From an uncultured Sinobacteraceae bacterium (GTDB lineage Bacteria > Pseudomonadota > Gammaproteobacteria > Steroidobacterales > Steroidobacteraceae): 5,244 nt of DNA. Shown in pieces: positions 1 to 5,192 of this stretch. The stretch lies in the NCBI GenBank assembly GCA_937902995.1, contig CALEKY010000013.1:1-5244 (forward strand), in the 5' to 3' direction. Position 1 is the stretch's first letter. Every line of letters begins with the position of its first letter. The position numbers and the translations under genes are program-made. The notes under the pieces were generated by a model that saw only the letters and a list, made by a program, of their open reading frames with translations, was not told the origin of the DNA and ran no database searches.

Positions 1-160
1 GAAAAGAGGGTCTGGGCGACGACTGATCCAGACACTCGAAAACAATCGTAATGGTGCGAATTCTTGTTTGCTGTTTCGTCGTACCGGTGCGAGATTTTCG
101 CGCGGGGAGCGGATAGGCACGCGCGATCGGTGACGCGTGGACGAACGCCTGAACGCGCAT
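1..160. other. Left-edge stretch without a convincing gene
   Basis: I find no gene I can support here. Two forward frames entering from the left close early: one at TGA 24-26 with a short acidic tail (KEGLGDD) and one at TAA 49-51. Either could be the last residues of a gene lying mostly outside the window, but a tail this short cannot be identified. On the reverse strand a frame stays open from an ATG at 160 to the edge (53 codons), but its residues are low-complexity and it has no ribosome-binding site. The heptamer GGTGCGA occurs twice (54-60 and 86-92). No hairpin with a T-run is visible. Confidence 0.4.
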
Positions 161-193
161 CCTTTCCCTTTTTCCCATCCCCTTTTCCCTTCT
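161..193 (-). repeat. GGGAAAA-type purine tract 3' of the carboxypeptidase gene
   Basis: On the plus strand this reads as C-runs (166-168, 174-176, 179-182, 187-189) separated by T/A stretches. On the reverse strand, which is the sense strand of the carboxypeptidase gene, it reads as four G-runs with loops of 2 to 5 bases, matching the usual G-quadruplex pattern (four runs of three or more G, loops of 1-7). It begins only three bases past that gene's stop codon. The same kind of tract occurs at 2915-2994 in the same orientation and at 5193-5244 in the opposite orientation. Confidence 0.8.
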
Positions 194-196
194 TGG

Positions 197-1984
197 TCAG
201 CGAAGCACTCCTTCGCTCCTAAATACCGGATACATCCCATACCTCTCGTCCCATGACGGATGCTTTCGATAGAAGAACTCGAGGCGGGCGGCGGGGCTGT
301 TGGCGAAGTCGGGATCGGTTTCCAGGCGCTGCTCGAATTCTCTCTTGATGTTGGGATCGCGTTTCAGCATTTCCTCGGCAACTTGCTCGGCGACGTAGTC
401 TTCCATGTACTCCTTGCGCTCGAACGCCGTATTGAAGAAGCCCCAACGCACGAAGGAATCCTCGCTGCGCGGCTCGAACAACGTCATCAATAGCGTCGAG
501 CCGGGTTGAGCGATCGGCACGAAGAGGCTACCGGCCGGAATGTCCCGGCTTTCGTTGTGCCATTCGCCTTCCAGAGTCAGCAGAGTGCGGCCTTCGAAAG
601 TCGTTGCGGACGGCGTCCACTTCGTGGCTCGGAACGTCTGCACGGGTGCGGCGGAGATCGGTTGATCGATCGATTGCGAAATGAAGCCGTGTAGAGCGAG
701 CTTGTCGCGCACCCAGGCGGCATGCGCAGCGGGCACGACGTAGCCGCCGCGCGGCGCCGTGACCACGATGGATGGGCGCACTTCGTCTCGAAGCGGAATC
801 GTCCAGATCTGCGGACGCTTGTTGTCGTAACGCGTCATGAGTGCGCCCGAAATCGCCGAGGGCTCGCGCGTGTACGCGTAACCGCGAAACTCGATCGTCC
901 TCACGTGATCGGTGTTTTCGAACGCGAGTGCAACCGGCGAGCCGCCGATCCGCGTGCTGCGCTCATCGGCCGTGCGGGCACGATGCAACCAATCGGCGCC
1001 ATGATTGGCAGCAAGCTCGAGCATGGAAACGATCGATTGATATGTGATTCGCACGCGCGTCGGATAGTCCTTCCACGAGTGCGTTTCGACGAGCACGCCG
1101 ATTCGATTGCGGCGTGCCCAGTACTCGTGGGAGAACCGTGCTTGAGCGACGGAGACGGCGAAGCCCGATTGCGGGTCGTCCGCGATCACGAAGCTTGGAT
1201 AAAAATCGACGGGCAGAGATCCTGCAACCGTCAGACGGCGCAACAGCTCCGTGCGGACGAAGTTGCCTGCGACTTGCAGGTCCGGATCGCCTGCCAGCGT
1301 CGGTGCGACGTTGATGGAAATGTCGTGTTCGAACTCGGCGCCGTCGGTGGCGTGCAAGTCGGCGTACAGAATCGGATCCCACTCCGTGAGTAAGCGCAGC
1401 ATCGCCTGCATTTCCGGAGCTTCCGCCTTCGTGTAATCGCGATTCAGATTGAAGTTCTGCGCGGTCGTGCGCCAGCCCATCTCCTCGGGACCGACTTGGT
1501 TCGGCCGATTCCAGCGTCCGAAGCGCTCGTGACCGTCGACGTTGAAGACCGGCACGAACACGAACGTCACGCGACCGAGCAAACCGCGGGCAGTCCGCTC
1601 TTCGAGCAGCTCGCGCAAAGCCCGAAAGCCGGCATCCTTGCCGTCGATCTCTCCGGCGTGGATGCCGCCTTGCATCAGCACGACCGGTCGTTGCAGCTCA
1701 CGATTGCGTGCAGGTTCGAACGCACCGTCGGCCGACGCGATCAGTGCGAACATCGGGCGATTCTCCGGAGTGCGGCCGAACTCACGGCAGCGAACCTGTT
1801 GCGGATAGGTGCGCTCGAATGCGGCACACAGGCGTTCGACTTCCTCATAACGGCCGGTTCGCTGATAGCCGCTGCGTTCGGCGACGGTGGTCAGGTCCTC
1901 GGTCGCCGCTTGCGCCGTCGCACTCATTACGGTTGCCAGCCACCCGCCGAGCAATGCGAGCGCTGAGGCAGTCTTTCGCGCCAT
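197..1984 (-). CDS. Exported M14-family zinc carboxypeptidase
   Basis: A 595-residue zinc metallopeptidase of the M14 (carboxypeptidase A-like) family, expected to trim C-terminal residues from peptides in the periplasm or outside the cell. Residues 1-26 form a signal peptide: MARK, a hydrophobic stretch, and an Ala-Gln-Ala cleavage site. The zinc site is visible as HAGE (His109, Glu112) with a third ligand at His211 in DLHATDG. Substrate-binding NLNRD gives Asn181 and Arg182. The catalytic Glu is Glu300 in VLVETHSWKDY. The peptidase domain spans about 30-340. A C-terminal region of about 250 residues follows, ending in a helical, charged tail (WGFFNTAFERKEYMEDYV onward) that I recognise from long bacterial M14 proteins. 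Cys53 and Cys66 could form a disulfide. The ATG at 1984 is chosen over an upstream extension to 2203 because it begins the signal peptide and follows a strong AGGAG. Family is secure; substrate is unknown. Confidence 0.93.
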   Translation of the reverse strand: MARKTASALALLGGWLATVMSATAQAATEDLTTVAERSGYQRTGRYEEVERLCAAFERTYPQQVRCREFGRTPENRPMFALIASADGAFEPARNRELQRPVVLMQGGIHAGEIDGKDAGFRALRELLEERTARGLLGRVTFVFVPVFNVDGHERFGRWNRPNQVGPEEMGWRTTAQNFNLNRDYTKAEAPEMQAMLRLLTEWDPILYADLHATDGAEFEHDISINVAPTLAGDPDLQVAGNFVRTELLRRLTVAGSLPVDFYPSFVIADDPQSGFAVSVAQARFSHEYWARRNRIGVLVETHSWKDYPTRVRITYQSIVSMLELAANHGADWLHRARTADERSTRIGGSPVALAFENTDHVRTIEFRGYAYTREPSAISGALMTRYDNKRPQIWTIPLRDEVRPSIVVTAPRGGYVVPAAHAAWVRDKLALHGFISQSIDQPISAAPVQTFRATKWTPSATTFEGRTLLTLEGEWHNESRDIPAGSLFVPIAQPGSTLLMTLFEPRSEDSFVRWGFFNTAFERKEYMEDYVAEQVAEEMLKRDPNIKREFEQRLETDPDFANSPAARLEFFYRKHPSWDERYGMYPVFRSEGVLR

Positions 1985-2133
1985 ATTCGCTCCTCTCGCC
2001 GAAAATGCGGAGCCTACTGCACGTTGCCGCCAGAGCGCGTCATTTTTTACGTTTTTGTCCGGCGCGCACATGTATACGGCGCTGTTACTCGTGCGAGAAT
2101 GAGCGTCGCAACCGATCTTCTGCCCGTCTCTCG
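1985..2133. promoter_or_regulatory. Divergent intergenic region (promoters expected)
   Basis: This 149-base spacer separates two genes that read away from each other, so it must hold promoters for both. It contains an A/T-rich stretch (2041-2058, T-runs on the plus strand) and two overlapping palindromes, ACATGT (2068-2073) and GTATAC (2072-2077). TATACG on the plus strand, or TATACA on the minus strand, could serve as a -10 element in either direction. I find no good TTGACA-like -35 at the right distance on either strand, so no specific promoter is claimed. No clear operator beyond the small palindromes is visible. Confidence 0.4.
1990..1994 (-). promoter_or_regulatory. Shine-Dalgarno AGGAG of the carboxypeptidase gene
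   Basis: On the reverse strand GAGAGGAGCGAAT precedes the ATG at 1984, placing AGGAG five bases upstream. This fixes the start at 1984 and rules against the 73-residue upstream extension, which looks like untranslated spacer. It is one of only two clear Shine-Dalgarno sequences in the window. Confidence 0.85.
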
Positions 2134-2137
2134 ATGA
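2099..2137 (+). other. Possible 12-codon leader ORF overlapping the dioxygenase start
   Basis: ATG at 2099 opens a 12-codon frame (MSVATDLLPVSR) whose TGA at 2135-2137 overlaps the dioxygenase ATG at 2134-2136 as ATGA. Only a weak purine stretch (GCGAGA) precedes it. ATGA overlaps commonly support translational coupling, and the dioxygenase start has no Shine-Dalgarno of its own, so a leader feeding ribosomes to it is plausible. A frame this short can easily arise by chance. Confidence 0.25.
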
Positions 2138-2856
2138 GCTCCTCCACCATTCTGTCGTTGCGCCAAGCCGGTTACGCGCTGCTTGCTCCTGGAGAGCTCG
2201 CACGCGACCTCGCCATCGATCTCGCGCAACTCGAGCCTCTGCGCGCGACCTGGGAGAACTTGCCCAAGGACGCTTACCTTCGGGACGGCGGCCGTTACCG
2301 ATCCCGCCGTCACAGCTGCTTCATTCAGGATGTCGGCAGCTCGATCGTCGAGACGCCGCATCGTGCGCACTGGCAACCGACCACCTACAACGCCCTTCAC
2401 GGCGGCATCGAGCGCTGGTTCGAGCCCATCGAACCCGAAGTGCGCGAGCATCCCGCCTGGCTTCGGTTACTCGCGGCTTGCGGCGAGCTGTTCGCTGAGC
2501 TGCGTCCGACGCCGCGCTGGTACATCGAAGCGCATCAATTTCGGATCGACACGCATGAAGGGATCGGCCGTCCGACGCCCGAAGGCGCACACCGCGACGG
2601 CGTCGACTACGTCGTCGTGATCTTGATCGACCGGCGCGATGTCCGCGGCGGCGAAACGCGCGTGTTCCAAGCGAACGGCAATACGGGTGTTCGATTCACG
2701 ATGACCGAGCCCTGGACCGCACTGTTGCTGGATGACGAGGCCGTGATCCACGAAACCACGCCGATCCAGCCCGACGGCGCACCCGGCGTCCGCGATACGC
2801 TGGTGCTGACGTATCGGGCGAATGGTTTTCAGGAACCGGAAGGTCGTGACTCGTGA
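2134..2856 (+). CDS. 2OG-Fe(II) dioxygenase, amino-acid hydroxylase-like
   Basis: A 240-residue protein of the 2OG-Fe dioxygenase family (Pfam PF10014 type). The family uses Fe(II), O2 and 2-oxoglutarate, releasing succinate and CO2. Characterised members, such as the Bacillus thuringiensis L-isoleucine 4-hydroxylase, hydroxylate free aliphatic amino acids; the substrate here is not predictable. The iron-binding triad is visible: His153 and Asp155 in GAHRDGVDY, and His206 in AVIHETTP. Arg220 or Arg228 (VRDTLVLTYR) is the likely 2-oxoglutarate carboxylate ligand. The GGE at 172-174 is also typical of the family. There is no signal peptide, so it should be cytoplasmic. The start at 2134 is the only ATG giving a family-length protein in this frame; a much longer upstream frame overlaps the divergent gene. 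No Shine-Dalgarno is visible. The last codons (Gly-Arg-Asp-Ser-stop) lie in a heptamer repeat. Confidence 0.85.
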   Translation: MSSSTILSLRQAGYALLAPGELARDLAIDLAQLEPLRATWENLPKDAYLRDGGRYRSRRHSCFIQDVGSSIVETPHRAHWQPTTYNALHGGIERWFEPIEPEVREHPAWLRLLAACGELFAELRPTPRWYIEAHQFRIDTHEGIGRPTPEGAHRDGVDYVVVILIDRRDVRGGETRVFQANGNTGVRFTMTEPWTALLLDDEAVIHETTPIQPDGAPGVRDTLVLTYRANGFQEPEGRDS

Positions 2857-2897
2857 CTGGTGACTCGTAAGGGGGGGTGAGTCGTGAGTGGTGATGG
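2844..2897 (+). repeat. TGASTSG heptamer array at the dioxygenase 3' end
   Basis: Tandem 7-base units begin inside the coding region: TGACTCG (2847), TGACTGG (2854) and TGACTCG (2861). A TAA and a run of seven Gs (2871-2877) follow, then TGAGTCG (2878), TGAGTGG (2885) and a shortened TGATGG (2892). The consensus is TGASTSG, with C in the first block and G in the second at the fourth base. The gene's stop codon (2854-2856) is the first triplet of the second unit. Because 7 is not a multiple of 3, the TGAs at 2847, 2854 and 2861 fall in three different frames. Confidence 0.85.
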
Positions 2898-2914
2898 CAG
2901 GACGCGCCGTACCA

Positions 2915-2994
2915 TTCCCTTATTCCCTATTCCCTCCTTCCCTTTTTCCCTTCTTCCCTTTTTCCCCTTTCCCTTTTCCCTTTTCCCTTTTCCC
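2915..2994. repeat. TTCCCTN / CCCTTTT heptamer tract
   Basis: An 80-base pure pyrimidine-rich tract with eleven C-runs spaced 6-8 bases apart, settling into exact CCCTTTT heptamers at the right end. The reverse strand carries eleven G-runs with short loops, a strong G-quadruplex pattern. With the TGASTSG array it fills most of the 194-base gap between the dioxygenase gene and pyrF. It is in the same orientation as the tract at 161-193 and opposite to the one at 5193-5244. No gene, hairpin terminator or known insertion sequence end is visible in this gap. Confidence 0.9.
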
Positions 2995-3013
2995 GATCCC
3001 TAACACCTGGCGG

Positions 3014-3019
3014 TAAACT
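3014..3019 (+). promoter_or_regulatory. Weak candidate -10 (TAAACT) for pyrF
   Basis: TAAACT, 31 bases before the pyrF ATG, is the only -10-like hexamer between the pyrimidine tract and the gene. No recognisable -35 lies 16-18 bases upstream; that position falls at the end of the CCCTTTT tract. If real, transcription would start near 3026 and the tract would sit just upstream of the polymerase footprint. Confidence 0.22.
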
Positions 3020-3030
3020 GTCGGCCCTGA

Positions 3031-3044
3031 CTGTCGCCTGTAGC
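3031..3044 (+). repeat. Two CTGTMGC heptamers before pyrF
   Basis: CTGTCGC (3031-3037) and CTGTAGC (3038-3044) are adjacent 7-base units ending six bases before the pyrF ATG. They occupy the position of a ribosome-binding site, and no AGGAG-like sequence is present. The closely related CTGTAGG unit occurs just after the pyrF stop. Two units could be chance, but the same period recurs in the other spacers. Confidence 0.55.
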
Positions 3045-3050
3045 CTCAAA

Positions 3051-3881
3051 ATGTCTTTCGCCTCCCGCCTCCAATCCCGAATCGCTGCGCACGGTGCCTT
3101 GTGTGTCGGCATCGATCCGTCGGCCTCGCTCTTGAAATCGTGCGGTTTGCCTGACACCGCGGAAGGCGCGCTGGCGTTCGGGCAGCGCGTGCTCGAGGCG
3201 GCGGACGGAAAAGTGGCGGTCGTCAAGCCACAATCGGCGTTCTTCGAGCGATTCGGCAGCGCTGGATTCAAAGCACTGGAAGAGTTGACGGCACTCGCCA
3301 AGCGCCAGGATGTGCTCGTGTTGCTGGACGGCAAGCGGGGCGATATCGATTCGACGGCGCTCGCTTATGCGGAGAGCTATTTCGGACCGGCGACAGGCCT
3401 CGCGGTCGATGCGATCACCACGCATGTGTATCTCGGAATCGGTGCGCTCAAGCCGATGTTCGATTACGCGGTGCAGCGCGACGGTGGCGTTTTCGTCGTC
3501 GTGCGTTCGTCCAATCCCGAGGGCGAAGCTTTGCAACATGCGCGTACGAGCACGGGGGAGACCGTCGCGCAGGCGCTTTGCCGCGAGATCACGGCACTCA
3601 ATCGCAGCTACACGCAAGAGGCACTCGGGCCGATCGGCGCCGTCGTCGGGGCGACGTGTCACGACGCCGGGGAAACGGTCGACGCATTGCCGACATCGTT
3701 CATTCTTGCCCCAGGCGTGGGTGCGCAAGGCGCAACGATGCAAGATCTTCGGACACGAATGCCGAACGCCCGCGGCAGAATTCTCGCGAATGTCTCCCGC
3801 GCCATTCTCGCGAACGGCCCGAGCGTCAGCGACATTCGCACGACCATTCGCGCGCTGCAATCACAGGCCGAAGGTCTGTGA
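3051..3881 (+). CDS. pyrF: Orotidine 5'-phosphate decarboxylase, type 2
   Basis: A 276-residue cytoplasmic enzyme that decarboxylates OMP to UMP, the last step of de novo pyrimidine synthesis. The active-site signature is complete: Asp93, Lys95 and Asp98 in LLDGKRGDIDST. Other family landmarks are the N-terminal LCVGIDPS (17-24), VVKPQSAFFE (57-66), ITTHVYLG (122-129), the phosphate-binding loop LAPGVGAQG (219-227) and Arg250 in NVSRAI. Length and the N-terminal layout fit the longer type-2 subfamily rather than the roughly 230-residue type 1 of E. coli. The ATG at 3051 places LCVGIDPS at the usual distance from the N terminus, so the start is well supported although no Shine-Dalgarno precedes it. 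Heptamer repeats lie within ten bases of both ends. It is the first gene of a possible three-gene transcript. Confidence 0.96.
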   Translation: MSFASRLQSRIAAHGALCVGIDPSASLLKSCGLPDTAEGALAFGQRVLEAADGKVAVVKPQSAFFERFGSAGFKALEELTALAKRQDVLVLLDGKRGDIDSTALAYAESYFGPATGLAVDAITTHVYLGIGALKPMFDYAVQRDGGVFVVVRSSNPEGEALQHARTSTGETVAQALCREITALNRSYTQEALGPIGAVVGATCHDAGETVDALPTSFILAPGVGAQGATMQDLRTRMPNARGRILANVSRAILANGPSVSDIRTTIRALQSQAEGL

Positions 3882-3899
3882 TCGGCTGTAGGCTGCGGA
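3876..3899 (+). repeat. CTGTAGG-type heptamers at the pyrF 3' end
   Basis: CTGTAGG (3886-3892) is followed directly by the diverged unit CTGCGGA (3893-3899). A further diverged copy, CTGTGAT (3876-3882), contains the pyrF stop codon but is offset by three bases. CTGTAGG differs by one base from the CTGTAGC unit just before pyrF, so related heptamers bracket the gene. The copies are few and imperfect, hence the moderate confidence. Confidence 0.45.
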
Positions 3900-3921
3900 C
3901 GCACATTCGCGCGACTCTGAC

Positions 3922-3942
3922 CAGCGCCCAGAGCCCAGCGCC
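3922..3942 (+). repeat. CAGCGCC heptamer, three units
   Basis: Three consecutive 7-base units: CAGCGCC (3922-3928), CAGAGCC (3929-3935) and CAGCGCC (3936-3942). The array ends five bases before the YciI-like ATG and fills the region where a ribosome-binding site would be expected. No other signal is seen in the 66-base gap between pyrF and this gene. Confidence 0.7.
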
Positions 3943-3947
3943 CTCTC

Positions 3948-4247
3948 ATGCACTACCTCCTCTTCTACGAATACACCTCTGACTATCTCGAACGTCGCGG
4001 TGCATATCGCGAGGAGCATCTGCGTCTTGCGTGGGCGGCGCACGAGCGCGGTGAGCTCGTGCTCGGCGGTGCGTATGCGGATCCGGCAGACGGTGCCGTG
4101 CTCTTGTTCAATTGCGATTCGCCCGCAATACCGGAGGCGTTCGTTGCAGCCGATCCGTACGTGCGAAACGGCCTGGTGAAACGATACTGGATCAGACCGT
4201 GGACCACGGTCGTCGGAGATCTGGCGACAACACCGATTCGAATCTGA
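3948..4247 (+). CDS. YciI-like (YCII-related domain) protein
   Basis: A 99-residue single-domain protein of the YciI family (YCII-related domain, a ferredoxin-like fold resembling dimeric alpha-beta barrel proteins). The recognisable parts are the N-terminal strand MHYLLFYEY, His24 in YREEHLRLA, the ELVLGGAYADPADGAVLLF core (36-54), DPYVRNGLV (69-77) and the terminal RPWTTVVG. A conserved His with an acidic partner has led to the idea that the family is enzymatic; His24 and Asp69 are the candidates here. No general function is established, so none is assigned. The start is fixed by the family's usual MxYxLFY opening, yet no Shine-Dalgarno is present and a CAGCGCC repeat lies just upstream. 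It sits 66 bases after pyrF and 69 bases before the kinase gene, all on one strand. Confidence 0.87.
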   Translation: MHYLLFYEYTSDYLERRGAYREEHLRLAWAAHERGELVLGGAYADPADGAVLLFNCDSPAIPEAFVAADPYVRNGLVKRYWIRPWTTVVGDLATTPIRI

Positions 4248-4274
4248 TTGGCGGCTCGGCCTGAGCCGCAGATC
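4246..4274 (+). other. GC-rich hairpin after the YciI-like gene
   Basis: GCGGCTC (4251-4257) and GAGCCGC (4263-4269) form a perfect 7-bp stem around a five-base loop (GGCCT). Beyond one G-A mismatch the pairing continues through 4246-4249 with 4271-4274, including one G-T wobble, and takes in the last two bases of the stop codon. No T-run follows, so it is not a standard intrinsic terminator. It could protect or process an RNA 3' end, or reduce read-through into the kinase gene. Confidence 0.55.
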
Positions 4275-4300
4275 CGTGGCATGTCGTGCAACGGCGAACG

Positions 4301-4310
4301 AGGACGAGGA
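4301..4310 (+). promoter_or_regulatory. Shine-Dalgarno of the fructosamine kinase gene
   Basis: A purine-rich AGGACGAGGA ends six bases before the ATG at 4317. It favours that start over an in-frame ATG at 4281 and a TTG at 4248, neither of which has such a sequence. The protein from 4317 also has the length and N-terminal layout usual for the family. Confidence 0.75.
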
Positions 4311-4316
4311 CGGTCG

Positions 4317-5192
4317 ATGCGCGATCCGCTTGTAGTCGCACTGACACGCGCGCTCGGTATCCGAGTAGACGATGCAGCAACGCCGGTCGGCGGCGGATCC
4401 ATCCACTCGGCGTACCGCTATCGAACCGAGCGGGGCCAGATCTTCGTGAAAGTCTGCACGCTGCGCGCCGAAGCAATGCTGGCAGCCGAAGCGGACGGTC
4501 TGCGGGAGCTGGCGAGCGCGCAAGCAATTCGCGTCCCGGAAGTGCTCGCGCTCGGCAAGCTCGAGGATCGTGCGTTCATTTGTTTGGAGTGGCTCGCTTT
4601 CGGCACGCCAAGTCGAACCGCAAATTCGCGGCTCGGCGAACAATTGGCGGCGCTACATGCCAAGACGGCACCGGAATACGGATGGCATCAAGATAACTTC
4701 ATCGGCCTGACCCCTCAGTGCAACCGTCCGCACGCGAGTTGGCCTGAGTTCTTTCGTCGCTGCCGGCTCGAGCCGCAGTTGGATCTTGCCGAACGCAAAG
4801 GCGCCGACAAACGGTTGCTCGATCGCGGCCGTCTCCTTTGCGAAAGTATTTCAGCGTTCTTCGCGACGTATCGGCCAGTCCCTTCGCTGTTACATGGCGA
4901 CTTGTGGGGCGGCAATTGGGGAGCGACTCGTGTCGGCGAGCCGGTGATCTTCGATCCGGCCGTGTACTACGGCGATCGCGAAACCGATATCGCGATGACG
5001 CGGCTGTTCGGCGGCTTCGGCGCGGAGTTCTACGCTGCGTACGAATCGGCGTGGCCGCTCGATTCAGGTGCGAACGTGCGCACGACGCTGTACAACCTGT
5101 ACCACGTCCTGAACCACTACAACATGTTCGGCGGCTCATACCTCGCACAGGCTAGGGCGATGATCGATGAGTTGTTGGCGCAGGTGCGGTAG
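4317..5192 (+). CDS. Fructosamine kinase family protein
   Basis: A 291-residue cytoplasmic kinase of the fructosamine/ketosamine-3-kinase family (FN3K; E. coli YniA is a homologue). Members use ATP to phosphorylate sugar groups attached to amines, making the adduct unstable and so reversing glycation; bacterial members tend to prefer ribulosamines or erythrulosamines. The aminoglycoside-phosphotransferase-like fold is visible: glycine-rich loop VGGGSIHSAY (24-33), ATP-binding Lys45 in IFVKV, the mid-region SWPEFFRRCRLEPQLDLAE (141-159), catalytic HGDLWGGN (His193, Asp195, Asn200) and the metal-binding IFDPAVYYGDRE (Asp213). The C-terminal LYNLYHVLNHYNMFGGSY (258-275) is also typical. Ser28 aligns by eye with a cysteine reported as a redox switch in some family members. 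The gene follows a hairpin after the YciI-like gene and may be co-transcribed with it. A G-rich repeat begins immediately after its TAG. Family secure; natural substrate unknown. Confidence 0.92.
   Translation: MRDPLVVALTRALGIRVDDAATPVGGGSIHSAYRYRTERGQIFVKVCTLRAEAMLAAEADGLRELASAQAIRVPEVLALGKLEDRAFICLEWLAFGTPSRTANSRLGEQLAALHAKTAPEYGWHQDNFIGLTPQCNRPHASWPEFFRRCRLEPQLDLAERKGADKRLLDRGRLLCESISAFFATYRPVPSLLHGDLWGGNWGATRVGEPVIFDPAVYYGDRETDIAMTRLFGGFGAEFYAAYESAWPLDSGANVRTTLYNLYHVLNHYNMFGGSYLAQARAMIDELLAQVR

Noticed and set aside
1..160. Reverse-strand frame open to the left edge from an ATG at 160
   Set aside because: Fifty-three low-complexity residues with no ribosome-binding site; openness over this length in GC-rich DNA is unremarkable.
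722..1393. 223-codon plus-strand open frame opposite the carboxypeptidase gene
   Set aside because: It is antisense to a clearly conserved catalytic domain, has no recognisable motif and is typical of shadow frames in GC-rich DNA.
1708..2133. Upstream extension of the dioxygenase frame
   Set aside because: It would overlap the divergent gene; the added residues are Arg/Ser-rich without family similarity, and the family-length protein begins at 2134.
1985..2203. N-terminal extension of the carboxypeptidase frame to an ATG at 2203
   Set aside because: The 73 extra residues overlap the dioxygenase gene, show no family similarity and precede an evident signal peptide with its own strong Shine-Dalgarno.
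2844..2994. CRISPR array
   Set aside because: The units are 7 bases long and contiguous, with no 20-40-base repeats or unique spacers, and no cas genes are nearby.
3000..3860. 286-codon minus-strand frame opposite pyrF
   Set aside because: pyrF is unmistakable on the plus strand; the reverse frame is Arg/Cys-rich with no domain and no ribosome-binding site.
4246..4274. Rho-independent terminator after the YciI-like gene
   Set aside because: The stem is strong, but AGATCC follows instead of a T-run, so I record it only as a hairpin.
3861..4643. 260-codon minus-strand frame across the YciI-like gene and kinase start
   Set aside because: It runs opposite two recognisable genes and their spacers and shows no family features.
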